Shown: in pieces, positions 36,576 through 44,468 of the stretch
Position numbering within the stretch: position 1 is the stretch's first letter
How the letters are laid out: the number at the start of each line of letters is the position of its first letter
Notes under the pieces: model-generated
The model's database searches: none
What the model was told of the DNA's origin: nothing
What the model saw: the letters and a program-made list of their open reading frames with translations, nothing else
Made by a program: the position numbers and the translations under genes
Assembly (NCBI GenBank): GCA_945901845.1
Contig: CAMDLR010000008.1
Span: 1 to 64,000, forward strand
Direction of reading: 5' to 3'
DNA: 64,000 bases
From: Sediminibacterium ginsengisoli
Lineage (GTDB): Bacteria > Bacteroidota > Bacteroidia > Chitinophagales > Chitinophagaceae

Positions 36576-37373
36576 TTATCTAGCCTTAACAAGTGAACTT
36601 AATGGGTAACGAAGGTTTTTAAAACTCATCATATCCGCTTTTACACTTCCCACTATAATAGCACTTTCAATACGAACTGGAAGATGGTTAAGGTCGTCGG
36701 TTACCCAAATAGTCATTTTTTCGCCACCTTCAAAAATGGTTCCTTTTAAAAGTAACGGCTTAAATTTTATTGCATTAAAAGTGCCGTACTGGGTTTTTAT
36801 TCGCTCTTTACCAAGGTATTTGATATATACATTGTATACTTGATTGTCTAAAAATAAATTGAAAGGAATTCGCTCATCTACCTTGTATTTATTGAAATCA
36901 ATATTGCGCAAATAATAAATGGAACTCACTACATCTTGAACGCAATTCGGTATTTTGAATACACCCTCTGCTCCACTGGCCGTATTCAATTTTTGATTGA
37001 ATAGGATATTTTCTTGCTTCTTATACGTACCCTCTTCAATATGTCGAACAAATTTAATTGGCTGTAAGTGAATTGTGTCAAAGTATGATTCATAACGGTC
37101 GCGGACTTTAAATATCCAATCGTAACTGCTATTTGATGTACCAATGCAAGTGACGTGGTAAGAAGGCGTCTCATTTATCTTTTCTTGTGCTACCGAAAAT
37201 TTTGCAGTTCCTGCATTAAGATACAAGCCAATTACCGAATAGTATAAGTTGTATTTGATTTCTTCGCCACCTACAAATGCCATATTTCTAATGCCGCAAA
37301 AATCATCTCCCGCCCTTAAAGGATGTACTAGAAAAAAACAAACAAACAAATAGGCTATTATTTTTTTTATCAT
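36576..37373 (-). CDS. DUF3108 exported protein
   Basis: 265 residues with a signal peptide (about 1-21, ends PLRAG). The body (GGEEIKYNLYYSVIGLYLNAGTAKF, WIFKVRDRYESYFD, FNAIKFKPLL, IWVTDDLNHLPVRIES) is the DUF3108 beta-rich fold, a relative of LolA/LppX-type lipid carriers in shape. Predicted periplasmic or outer-membrane-facing. It follows the flippase-like membrane protein by 10 bases on the same strand, suggesting joint handling of a lipid; that is inference. Confidence 0.85.
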   Translation of the reverse strand: MIKKIIAYLFVCFFLVHPLRAGDDFCGIRNMAFVGGEEIKYNLYYSVIGLYLNAGTAKFSVAQEKINETPSYHVTCIGTSNSSYDWIFKVRDRYESYFDTIHLQPIKFVRHIEEGTYKKQENILFNQKLNTASGAEGVFKIPNCVQDVVSSIYYLRNIDFNKYKVDERIPFNLFLDNQVYNVYIKYLGKERIKTQYGTFNAIKFKPLLLKGTIFEGGEKMTIWVTDDLNHLPVRIESAIIVGSVKADMMSFKNLRYPLSSLVKAR

Positions 37374-37383
37374 GAGCGTACTG

Positions 37384-38340
37384 TTAAACCTGTTTCCGAA
37401 AATATTGTAAACGTAGTAAAATGAGTCCGCCTAAACAAGCCGGTATAATTAAATTTAACAACCAAATGCCTCCTGCAGCAGCCAATATACCCATCCCATT
37501 TGAACTATACATACCAAACAAAAGCAAACTCACTTTTCCTCGAACACCTAATTCTGCTAGCGTTAAGGTAGGTATTATAGCAAGAATTAAAAAAAGAATA
37601 GCGGTAAGTCCCATAACTGTAAAAGCTTCTATTGAAACATTACATAATTTAAAAATTAACAAATATTGGAGTAAAAATACAAGGTATCTTACTCCAGAAA
37701 TAAAGGAGAGCTGGACCAACAAACGCTTTGGTATAGTTTGTAATTCAGTTAATAAAAAAACATACTTTAAAAAAAAGGAAACCTTTGCGAGTTTGTTTGC
37801 AAAAAATGGGATTGCCGCATAACAACCAATAAATAAAACAACCACAACAAACAAAGCGCCATACAACATAGATAATTCCATTTCCGACACATGTAACTTA
37901 TCCTGCAATTCAACAGGCATATCAGAAAACATCCAAATGGTCGCAAACAAACCGGCCACAAGAGTTACGATTAGCTGGCTTGCACTTGCCACAAAAGAAA
38001 GCACCACGCCTTTTAAGCGGTTGCCATCAGATAACAACATTGATTTGCCAATGGATTCACCCACTCTATTGATACTAGAAAATGAAAATGCCTGGCCCGT
38101 TAAAATGGCTGCATAAGCGGCCTTAAAACTAAGTGGCTGTAACCTATGCGTTAGACGCTTCCATTTATAGGCTTCAAGACCCCAATTAAAAGCTGTTAAT
38201 AGCGTTATAAGAACCAAGTACCAAAAAGCAGTAGCCGCAGGTATTTGTTGCAATGAAGCGATAAAATTTGGTAGCTGTTCCTGCGCTTTTATTTGATGAT
38301 AAATAGAATAAGATAGCCACACAAATAAAATGGGGGCCAA
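37384..38340 (-). CDS. Lysylphosphatidylglycerol synthase/flippase-like membrane protein (UPF0104 type)
   Basis: At least 318 residues with about seven to eight membrane helices and the conserved RVGESIGKSMLL motif near the centre of the N-terminal half, typical of the flippase-like TM domain family (as in MprF N-termini). No catalytic aminoacyl-transfer domain is attached. The first standard start is TTG 38340, but the reading frame upstream (LQKKINIVFQYLL, to CTG 38376) reads like the natural N-terminus of the first helix and has no ATG, GTG or TTG before an in-frame stop. The true start is therefore probably CTG 38376. It precedes the DUF3108 gene by 10 bases. Confidence 0.8.
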   Translation of the reverse strand: MAPILFVWLSYSIYHQIKAQEQLPNFIASLQQIPAATAFWYLVLITLLTAFNWGLEAYKWKRLTHRLQPLSFKAAYAAILTGQAFSFSSINRVGESIGKSMLLSDGNRLKGVVLSFVASASQLIVTLVAGLFATIWMFSDMPVELQDKLHVSEMELSMLYGALFVVVVLFIGCYAAIPFFANKLAKVSFFLKYVFLLTELQTIPKRLLVQLSFISGVRYLVFLLQYLLIFKLCNVSIEAFTVMGLTAILFLILAIIPTLTLAELGVRGKVSLLLFGMYSSNGMGILAAAGGIWLLNLIIPACLGGLILLRLQYFRKQV

Positions 38341-38460
38341 CAGGTATTGAAATACTATGTTTATTTTCTTTTGCAGTACCTGACTCGTTTATGTGATATA
38401 AAAAGCTTGTACAGCAAAAGTAGGTAGAATCTCAAAGGAAGCTTGTAATTTCACATCAAA

Positions 38461-39024
38461 TTGAAAAAAGATCAAATCATATTAGGCATTGACCCCGGCA
38501 CCCAATTAATGGGTTATGCACTACTCCGGGTTACTGGTAGTACACCACAAGTGATTCTTATAGATGCCTTAAAACTCACTGGACAAAAAGATATTTATGC
38601 CAGGTTAGAAATGATTCATACCAAAGTGGTTGAACTGATTAAACTATACCAGCCTACAACTTTTGCCATCGAAGCACCTTTTTTTGGAAAGAACGTACAA
38701 AGTATGCTTAAATTAGGAAGAGCCCAAGGCGTGGCAATAGCAGCAGCCATGCAAACAGGACTCTCCGTTACCGAATATGCCCCAAAAAAAGTGAAACAAT
38801 CCATTACAGGTAATGGTAACGCTAGTAAAGACCAGGTTTGGCAAATGCTGCAAAGAACACTTCAAATAGAAGTAAAGCCACAATATTTTGATGCTACAGA
38901 TGCCCTTGCAGTTGCACTTTGTCATTACTACCAAAGCTCATCACCATTAGCAGCAGTGGGCGGAAAAGGATTTAAAGGATGGGATGATTTTATTGCAAAA
39001 AATCCGGGAAAGGTTAAACTATAA
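38461..39024 (+). CDS. ruvC: Crossover junction endodeoxyribonuclease RuvC
   Basis: 187 residues. Holliday junction resolvase acting with RuvAB. The first catalytic Asp is D11 (GIDPGTQLMG), the Glu lies in FAIEAPFFGKN, and the C-terminal acidic pair is in FDATDALAVALCHYY. The start is TTG 38461; a stop codon lies just upstream in frame and the next ATG would remove the catalytic Asp. The length includes a C-terminal tail beyond the nuclease core. It stands alone, divergent from the flippase-like gene. Confidence 0.94.
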   Translation: MKKDQIILGIDPGTQLMGYALLRVTGSTPQVILIDALKLTGQKDIYARLEMIHTKVVELIKLYQPTTFAIEAPFFGKNVQSMLKLGRAQGVAIAAAMQTGLSVTEYAPKKVKQSITGNGNASKDQVWQMLQRTLQIEVKPQYFDATDALAVALCHYYQSSSPLAAVGGKGFKGWDDFIAKNPGKVKL

Positions 39025-39039
39025 AGTCCTGTTATTTAC

Positions 39040-39429
39040 TTATAAAGCAGCTACAATTTTACGTTGCACCGACGCCAATAATTCCGGTGTTACCTTAATC
39101 TTATCTCTTGTAAAATTAATATCGTTAGCACTATTAATGGGCATCAAATGAAGATGTGCATGTGGCACTTCAAGCCCTACAACACTGATACCACAACGGT
39201 TACAAGGAAATGATTGTTCAATGGCTTTTGCAATCGGTTTTGCAAATACCAATATTTTTTGAAGGTAACTGTCTTCTAAATCAAAAAATTGATCGGTTTC
39301 ATTTTTAGGGACAATGAGTACATGCCCTTCAACCAATGGAAACACATCTAAAAAAGCATAGAAATATGCGTCTTCCAAAATTTTGTAGGAAGCAATTTCT
39401 CCAGCAATGATTTTAGAAAACAAAGTCAT
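39040..39429 (-). CDS. HIT family nucleotide hydrolase
   Basis: 129 residues. The histidine triad is H90, H92, H94 (PHAHLHLMP). The N-terminus (FSKIIAGEIASYKILED) is typical of the HinT-like branch, which hydrolyses AMP-linked phosphoramidates such as lysyl-AMP. It follows greA by 9 bases in the same direction, as in many Bacteroidota, and is probably cotranscribed. Confidence 0.92.
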   Translation of the reverse strand: MTLFSKIIAGEIASYKILEDAYFYAFLDVFPLVEGHVLIVPKNETDQFFDLEDSYLQKILVFAKPIAKAIEQSFPCNRCGISVVGLEVPHAHLHLMPINSANDINFTRDKIKVTPELLASVQRKIVAAL

Positions 39430-39438
39430 AGCGTACTA

Positions 39439-39915
39439 TTAAACCGTAATGTTATCAATTCTAAATTTTAAAACAGCTGCCGGTGTTTGAATCTCTGCTA
39501 CTTCGCCTACCACTTTACCCATAAGGCCTTTTCCAATTGGAGATGTGCCCGAAATTTTTTGTGCTTTTAAATCCGCTTCTTTTTCTCCAACAAGTTGATA
39601 CGTAACTGTTTTTTTAGTGGCCATATTGGTAATGGTTACCTTGGTAAGTATGGTTACTTTACTGGTATCGATGGTTTTGGTATCTACAATTTTAGAATTG
39701 GCAATTGCACCTTCTAGTTGCTTGATTTTTGCTTCAAGCATACCCTGCGCTTCTTTAGCTGCATCGTATTCGGCATTCTCTTTTAAATCCCCTTTTTCTC
39801 TTGCTTCCCCAATGGCCCTAGAGGCCGCAGGACGGTCTACAGATTTCATCTTTTGTAACTCTTCACGCATTTTTTCAAATGTCTCCATGGTTACATACAT
39901 ATTCGTATCACTCAT
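39439..39915 (-). CDS. greA: Transcription elongation factor GreA
   Basis: 158 residues. It rescues backtracked RNA polymerase by stimulating RNA cleavage. The N-terminal coiled coil (about 1-75) carries GDLKENAEYDAAKE with the acidic tip, and the C-terminal FKBP-like domain ends with the GKGLMGKVVGEVAEI segment. Length is standard. Its promoter lies inside the end of the upstream dehydrogenase gene. Confidence 0.95.
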   Translation of the reverse strand: MSDTNMYVTMETFEKMREELQKMKSVDRPAASRAIGEAREKGDLKENAEYDAAKEAQGMLEAKIKQLEGAIANSKIVDTKTIDTSKVTILTKVTITNMATKKTVTYQLVGEKEADLKAQKISGTSPIGKGLMGKVVGEVAEIQTPAAVLKFRIDNITV

Positions 39916-39937
39916 ATAGTAGCTTTAAGTTGGATAA

Positions 39938-39970
39938 AAAAAGACAACGCCACATTTGACTGCAGCGTTG
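39938..39970 (-). terminator. Terminator of the hydroxyacid dehydrogenase transcript
   Basis: A 6-bp stem (39945-39950 with 39965-39970) extendable by four weaker pairs, followed on the minus strand by TC and seven T. It is 24 bases past the stop at 39994 and overlaps the predicted greA transcription start. Confidence 0.55.
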
Positions 39971-39975
39971 GACGT

Positions 39976-40004
39976 CAAAAATAATTAATTTAATTAGATT
40001 CCAA
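39976..40004 (-). promoter_or_regulatory. Promoter of greA-HIT
   Basis: TATTTTTG (39976-39983), 18-nt spacer, TTG (40002-40004), minus strand. The -33 element lies within the last codons of the upstream dehydrogenase. Confidence 0.6.
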
Positions 40005-40920
40005 GCTTATCTAGTACAATTTTAGCCATTAAATAGAAGGCTTCGTGGCTATAACCGGCAATATGAGGGGTAATAAGCACATTTGGCTGGCTACAGAGCC
40101 AATCTAACTGCACTTTTTCTACCTCCGTATATGAAGCTAATTTCTCGTTTTCTAACACGTCTAAACCGGCCGCTTTTATTTGACCATTTTTTAAGGCAGC
40201 AATAACGGCTGCTGTATCTGTTACTTTACCCCTACAGGTATTGATAAAATACGGTGATTTAACAAGGCTAGCAAAAAAAGAAGTAGATGCGTAATGATGC
40301 GTTTCGGGCGTTAATGGCACATGTAAACTCACTACATCAGCGTTTGCGCAAAGGGTAGCAAGATCCATAAATTCAACATTTTTTAGTACCGTTTCCTGCT
40401 TGTATTTATCATGCGCCATAATTTGCACACCAAAAGATTGCAGCCTACTAGCAAATGCATTTCCAGTATGACCCATCCCAATAATGCCCACTGTTTTACC
40501 CATTAATGCATCGGCACGATTGGGGTCTCTTATCCATAAACCATTTTTCACTTCTGTAAAACTAGAAGTTATTTTATTCATGAGGTTTAATAAAAGTGCC
40601 ATAGCGTGTTCGCCTACTGCGCCTGCATTCCCCTCCGGACTACTTACACAAAAAATATTCTTTGACGCAGCAAAAGTTGTATCAATTAATTCCATGCCGC
40701 TTCCCAAGCGGGCAATCCACTTTAATGATTTTGCTTTCTCTAGTAAGGGTTGATCAATTTTTAAACGTGTACTTACCACAAGGCCAGTAGCCGATGTAAT
40801 ACTATTTTCCAGCTCGTTATACGTGATTGTTTCCGATAACACCACCTCGAAACCCTTTTCCTGCAAGCGTTGTGTTAAATATGGATGAGCCGGTGCTGTA
40901 ATAATTACAATAGGTTTCAC
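39994..40920 (-). CDS. D-isomer-specific 2-hydroxyacid dehydrogenase
   Basis: 308 residues. NAD-dependent oxidation of D-2-hydroxyacids. The Rossmann motif is VGIIGMGHTGNAFA (about 144-157). Catalytic residues: Arg in INTCRGKVTD, Glu in DVLENEKL and His in ITPHIAGYS. It lacks an ACT domain, so it is not a full-length classical SerA; phosphoglycerate, glyoxylate or hydroxypyruvate are possible substrates. It follows rsmA by 8 bases in the same direction and has its own terminator. Confidence 0.87.
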   Translation of the reverse strand: MKPIVIITAPAHPYLTQRLQEKGFEVVLSETITYNELENSITSATGLVVSTRLKIDQPLLEKAKSLKWIARLGSGMELIDTTFAASKNIFCVSSPEGNAGAVGEHAMALLLNLMNKITSSFTEVKNGLWIRDPNRADALMGKTVGIIGMGHTGNAFASRLQSFGVQIMAHDKYKQETVLKNVEFMDLATLCANADVVSLHVPLTPETHHYASTSFFASLVKSPYFINTCRGKVTDTAAVIAALKNGQIKAAGLDVLENEKLASYTEVEKVQLDWLCSQPNVLITPHIAGYSHEAFYLMAKIVLDKLGI

Positions 40921-40928
40921 GGTTAAAT

Positions 40929-41678
40929 TTATTTCATTTTAAATGTGAGTGCTGCAAAATCTGCTACACTTAATTGTTCGGGACGTTTGGTAAATATTTC
41001 TTCTTGCAGCGTCTCTGGCGTAAACATTCCTTTTAATGGATTGCGAAGCATTTTTCTTCGCTGTCCAAAAGCTGCTTTAACAACGGCAATAAAAGATTTT
41101 TCTGATTTCATAGTTACTACATCTGTTCTTCGCGTTAATTTAATAACGCCACTATCTACTTTAGGTGGCGGATTAAAAGAGGAAGGTGGTACATCAAATA
41201 AATATTCGGCGTGGTAATACGCTTGAACTAGTACACTTAGTATTCCATAATCTTTATTGCCCGGACCAGAAACAATTCGCTTGGCTACTTCTTTTTGAAA
41301 CATTCCAATCATAACTGGAACCTGATTTTTCCATTCGAGTACACGGAATAAAATTTGAGAAGAAATATTGTATGGAAAGTTTCCAACCACAGTAAACGAT
41401 TCCAAAAAAGGAGCAGCACAATCTAATATACTCTCATGTATAATTTTTCCTCGGATAGCAGGATAGGTTTTTTCTAGATAAACCACTTTTTCATCATCTA
41501 ATTCTACGGCTTTGAAATCTACCCCAGAAATTTGGAGGATGTATTTAGTAATGGCACCAGCACCCGGGCCTACTTCTAAAAGGCGTTCACAAGCAGGTAT
41601 CGCATCTACTATTGCATGACAAATTTTATCGTCATGTAAGAAGTGCTGACCAAGCGATTTTTTAAGGGTATATTCCAC
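40929..41678 (-). CDS. rsmA: 16S rRNA dimethyladenosine methyltransferase RsmA (KsgA)
   Basis: 249 residues. Dimethylates two adjacent adenines in the 3' hairpin of 16S rRNA, a late 30S assembly checkpoint. N-terminal KSLGQHFLHD, SAM motif LEVGPGAGAIT, and catalytic NFPYNISSQIL are present. The start is GTG 41678: no ATG is found upstream in frame and the conserved sequence begins at once. A -7 box lies 4 nt upstream, so the mRNA may be leaderless. Divergent from pdxA. Confidence 0.95.
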   Translation of the reverse strand: MEYTLKKSLGQHFLHDDKICHAIVDAIPACERLLEVGPGAGAITKYILQISGVDFKAVELDDEKVVYLEKTYPAIRGKIIHESILDCAAPFLESFTVVGNFPYNISSQILFRVLEWKNQVPVMIGMFQKEVAKRIVSGPGNKDYGILSVLVQAYYHAEYLFDVPPSSFNPPPKVDSGVIKLTRRTDVVTMKSEKSFIAVVKAAFGQRRKMLRNPLKGMFTPETLQEEIFTKRPEQLSVADFAALTFKMK

Positions 41679-41682
41679 CCTG

Positions 41683-41690
41683 CAAAAGTA
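41683..41690 (-). promoter_or_regulatory. -7 box of rsmA
   Basis: TACTTTTG on the minus strand, 4 nt before GTG 41678. It predicts a leader of zero or a few nt. Confidence 0.45.
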
Positions 41691-41797
41691 AGCAATTCTA
41701 AAGCCTTAACACGAGTTAGCACATGGAGTGCCCTCAAGCGATAAACATGCGATTATTGGGTCAAATATTCGTAATTTTATCGTCTAAAATAGACCGG

Positions 41798-42889
41798 ATG
41801 AGTATTGAGACGCAAAAACCAATTATAGGATTTTCATGTGGTGACTTAAATGGCATCGGATTAGAAATTATCCTAAAAACGCTTGCCGACAGCCGTATAC
41901 TTGATTTTTGCACTCCGGTAATTTTTGCGAGCAGTAAAAGTGTCAATTTTTATAGAAAAAGCTTGCCAGAATCTAATTTTAGCTATTCTAGTGGCAGGGA
42001 TTTTACAAAACTGAATCCTAAGCAAGTAAATATTTATGCTTGTTGGGAAGAAGAAGTGATGATCACGCCTGGTCAACTCAACGAAATTGGCGGAAAATAT
42101 GCGCTATTATCATTAGAAGCAGCAGGACAAGCATTAAAAGAGGGTCATATTAACGGCCTTGTAACAGCACCCATTCATAAAAAAAATATTCAATCGGAGA
42201 CATTTAACTATAGTGGGCATACCCCGTATTTAAAAAACTTGTTTGGGGTAAAAGATGTTTTGATGCTTATGGTAGCGGAAAATATACGTATCGGGCTTTT
42301 GACTGAACACGTTACTATTTCTGAAGTTAATACATACATTACGGTAGAGGGCATCATGAGTAAACTAAAAATAATGCATACTAGTTTGCAACAAGATTTT
42401 AGTATTGACAAACCAAAGATTGCAGTGCTCGGCCTTAACCCACACGCAGGTGATGAAGGTCTTATTGGTAAAGAAGAACTTGAAATTATTAAACCTGCCA
42501 TTGCAGAAGCACGCAAAAATAATATGCTCGTATTTGGACCATATAGTGCCGATGCATTTTTTGCAAGAGGCCAATATGAAAAATTTGACGCTGTGCTTGC
42601 GATGTACCACGATCAAGGTTTAATTCCATTTAAATCGCTTGCCATTGGAGAAGGTGTAAACTTTACTGCTGGCCTAACAGGTGTAAGAACCAGTCCAGAC
42701 CATGGTACGGCTTTTGATATTGCAGGTAAAGGCATAGCAGACCACAGCTCATTTGTAGCAGCCACTTTTGAATGTATCGAAATTATTAGAACCAGAATGG
42801 GCTATAAAGAAATGCGCATCAATCCGCTACGCAGAAGAAGTGCACGTATGCTTGCTGGTGCAGTAGATGAAAGAATTGAAGAGCAATAA
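41798..42889 (+). CDS. pdxA: 4-hydroxythreonine-4-phosphate dehydrogenase
   Basis: 363 residues from ATG 41798; an open frame back to 41723 adds 25 residues without family similarity. It oxidises 4-phosphohydroxy-L-threonine in the DXP-dependent pyridoxal phosphate pathway. Motifs GDLNGIGLEI, YSGHTPYL (metal His), NPHAGDEG and MYHDQGLIPFK are typical, followed by RTSPDHGTAFDIAGKG. It is convergent with the LolA-like gene, whose end is 1 base away. pdxJ is not in the window. Confidence 0.94.
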   Translation: MSIETQKPIIGFSCGDLNGIGLEIILKTLADSRILDFCTPVIFASSKSVNFYRKSLPESNFSYSSGRDFTKLNPKQVNIYACWEEEVMITPGQLNEIGGKYALLSLEAAGQALKEGHINGLVTAPIHKKNIQSETFNYSGHTPYLKNLFGVKDVLMLMVAENIRIGLLTEHVTISEVNTYITVEGIMSKLKIMHTSLQQDFSIDKPKIAVLGLNPHAGDEGLIGKEELEIIKPAIAEARKNNMLVFGPYSADAFFARGQYEKFDAVLAMYHDQGLIPFKSLAIGEGVNFTAGLTGVRTSPDHGTAFDIAGKGIADHSSFVAATFECIEIIRTRMGYKEMRINPLRRRSARMLAGAVDERIEEQ

Positions 42890-42890
42890 T

Positions 42891-43583
42891 TTAATTAAAA
42901 ATTACCGCAGGAACGCCTTTATTGACAATGTAGTTTTTATAATTTATTTCTACCCTACCTTTTTTATTTTTTAACAGCTGTGCAGCAGATAGTGGCTTGC
43001 TATCATCTTCAAATTCCAGTGTAATCCCCTTTGGTAGTTTGTAATTTTTGGTATTAAATTCAAAAACCACTTGATCAGGTAATCCGAAATTGCTATATGC
43101 ACCATAGTTCATAAGCATCGTATAAGTCCCATTTTCTTTGGTAGTGGTAACCGCTTTTTCAATTAAACTTTCTTTTTCATTGATATACAATGTAGTAATA
43201 ACAACGTCACTTGACTCCTCGTTGGGAAGCAGTTTTATAATCCTTAATTTTTTTGAACCAAGATCTTGTATACCTGCATCAATGGTGGAATAATTAGAAG
43301 ATGCTATGAGTGAACTTAAATTAACAGAAAGCCCCCCTTTTGGAAGTAGTGAGATACCGCCTTCCTTTTTTATTTTAAATAGATTAGGTTTCTTAAAATA
43401 AATTTTAATTTTTCCAATTGGCGCTTTAATAAAAGCAATGTCCGTTTTCATGACACCAGTAGCCTCATAATTATCTACAAGCTCTAGCTTTGCTTTCACT
43501 TTTTTAATGAGCTGAGCAGCATCTTGTGCAATTGCAAACGATGCACAAAAAATAAAGAAAATAAACAAACGACACTTTTTCAT
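42891..43583 (-). CDS. LolA-like outer membrane lipoprotein carrier
   Basis: 230 residues with a signal peptide (about 1-19, ends IAQ). The remainder is a LolA/LolB-type lipid-carrying fold (KAKLELVDNYEATGVMKTDIAF, IKIYFKKPNLFKI, YTMLMNYGAYSNFGLPD, ITLEFEDD). It may ferry lipoproteins or lipids through the periplasm. It follows the ABC permease by 9 bases, so ATPase, permease and carrier are one transcript; a joint export job is plausible but unproven. Confidence 0.78.
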   Translation of the reverse strand: MKKCRLFIFFIFCASFAIAQDAAQLIKKVKAKLELVDNYEATGVMKTDIAFIKAPIGKIKIYFKKPNLFKIKKEGGISLLPKGGLSVNLSSLIASSNYSTIDAGIQDLGSKKLRIIKLLPNEESSDVVITTLYINEKESLIEKAVTTTKENGTYTMLMNYGAYSNFGLPDQVVFEFNTKNYKLPKGITLEFEDDSKPLSAAQLLKNKKGRVEINYKNYIVNKGVPAVIFN

Positions 43584-43592
43584 ACGCTAATA

Positions 43593-44468
43593 TTAACTAA
43601 GGATATCTTTTTTTCTAAAGACCAATACAGTTGCTACAAAAAATCCGATGGTGTGAACAAATAGTACCACAGCCGCTTTAATAATTTTTTCTGGATTTTG
43701 AATACTGCCTATAATGGCTTCGTTTGAATCATTCACTTTTATATCAAAAAATTCTTTCCACCCAATCATATGGGTTGTAAATAAATACGGCTTAATCAAA
43801 TTAAAAATGGGAATGTTAAGGGTGCTTAAAATTGTAAAAAATACAATCACACTCATAGTAGCAACAATAGGCCCGATAGAGTTTTCCGCAAATACAGATA
43901 AAAAGAAACCTAAAGATGCTACCGTAGTCATAGCAAGGGCAGCGAAGCCAAATGCGCCAATGTAACGCCAAAAAACATCTGACTCTTTTAATAAAACCAC
44001 GTAGCTGGTTTTTAATAAAAACATATCGTCGGTGCCAAACAAAAGCATGCTTCCAAAAAGCGCTAAAATAGCGAGCCAAACCAGGAGTAATAAAGTATAG
44101 ATAGTAGCTGCAATAAATTTAGCGAGTAATAAGGTTGTACGGCTATAAGGCTTAATGAGCAGCAAACGAAGCGTCCCCATGTTGGCTTCACCTGAAATCA
44201 TATCGGCGGCTATGAGTGCAATTAAAAGTGGTACGTGCACGAGTAACAACTGCAGCATTACATAACATACCAAATAACCATTTAATATTTTACCATCAAT
44301 TTCAAGTGAGCTACTTAAATCGTTGAGCATAAAATCGAGATAGCTTTTGCCATCTAGTTTTAGGCCAAATTGAATGATACCAATAAGTGCAGCTACTGCA
44401 CCGAATGCAATATAGGTACGTGGGCGTTTAAATATTTTATACAACTCTACTTGAACGAGACTATACAT
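43593..44468 (-). CDS. ABC-2 type transporter permease
   Basis: 291 residues with about six membrane helices (starting near residues 18-37, 72-95, 118-145, 172-195, 203-225, 262-285) and a large loop after the first. It lacks an ATPase domain; the partner ATPase gene overlaps its start by 8 bases. Membership of the ABC-2 / NatB-like group, typically exporters, is by topology. Substrate unknown. Confidence 0.85.
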   Translation of the reverse strand: MYSLVQVELYKIFKRPRTYIAFGAVAALIGIIQFGLKLDGKSYLDFMLNDLSSSLEIDGKILNGYLVCYVMLQLLLVHVPLLIALIAADMISGEANMGTLRLLLIKPYSRTTLLLAKFIAATIYTLLLLVWLAILALFGSMLLFGTDDMFLLKTSYVVLLKESDVFWRYIGAFGFAALAMTTVASLGFFLSVFAENSIGPIVATMSVIVFFTILSTLNIPIFNLIKPYLFTTHMIGWKEFFDIKVNDSNEAIIGSIQNPEKIIKAAVVLFVHTIGFFVATVLVFRKKDILS

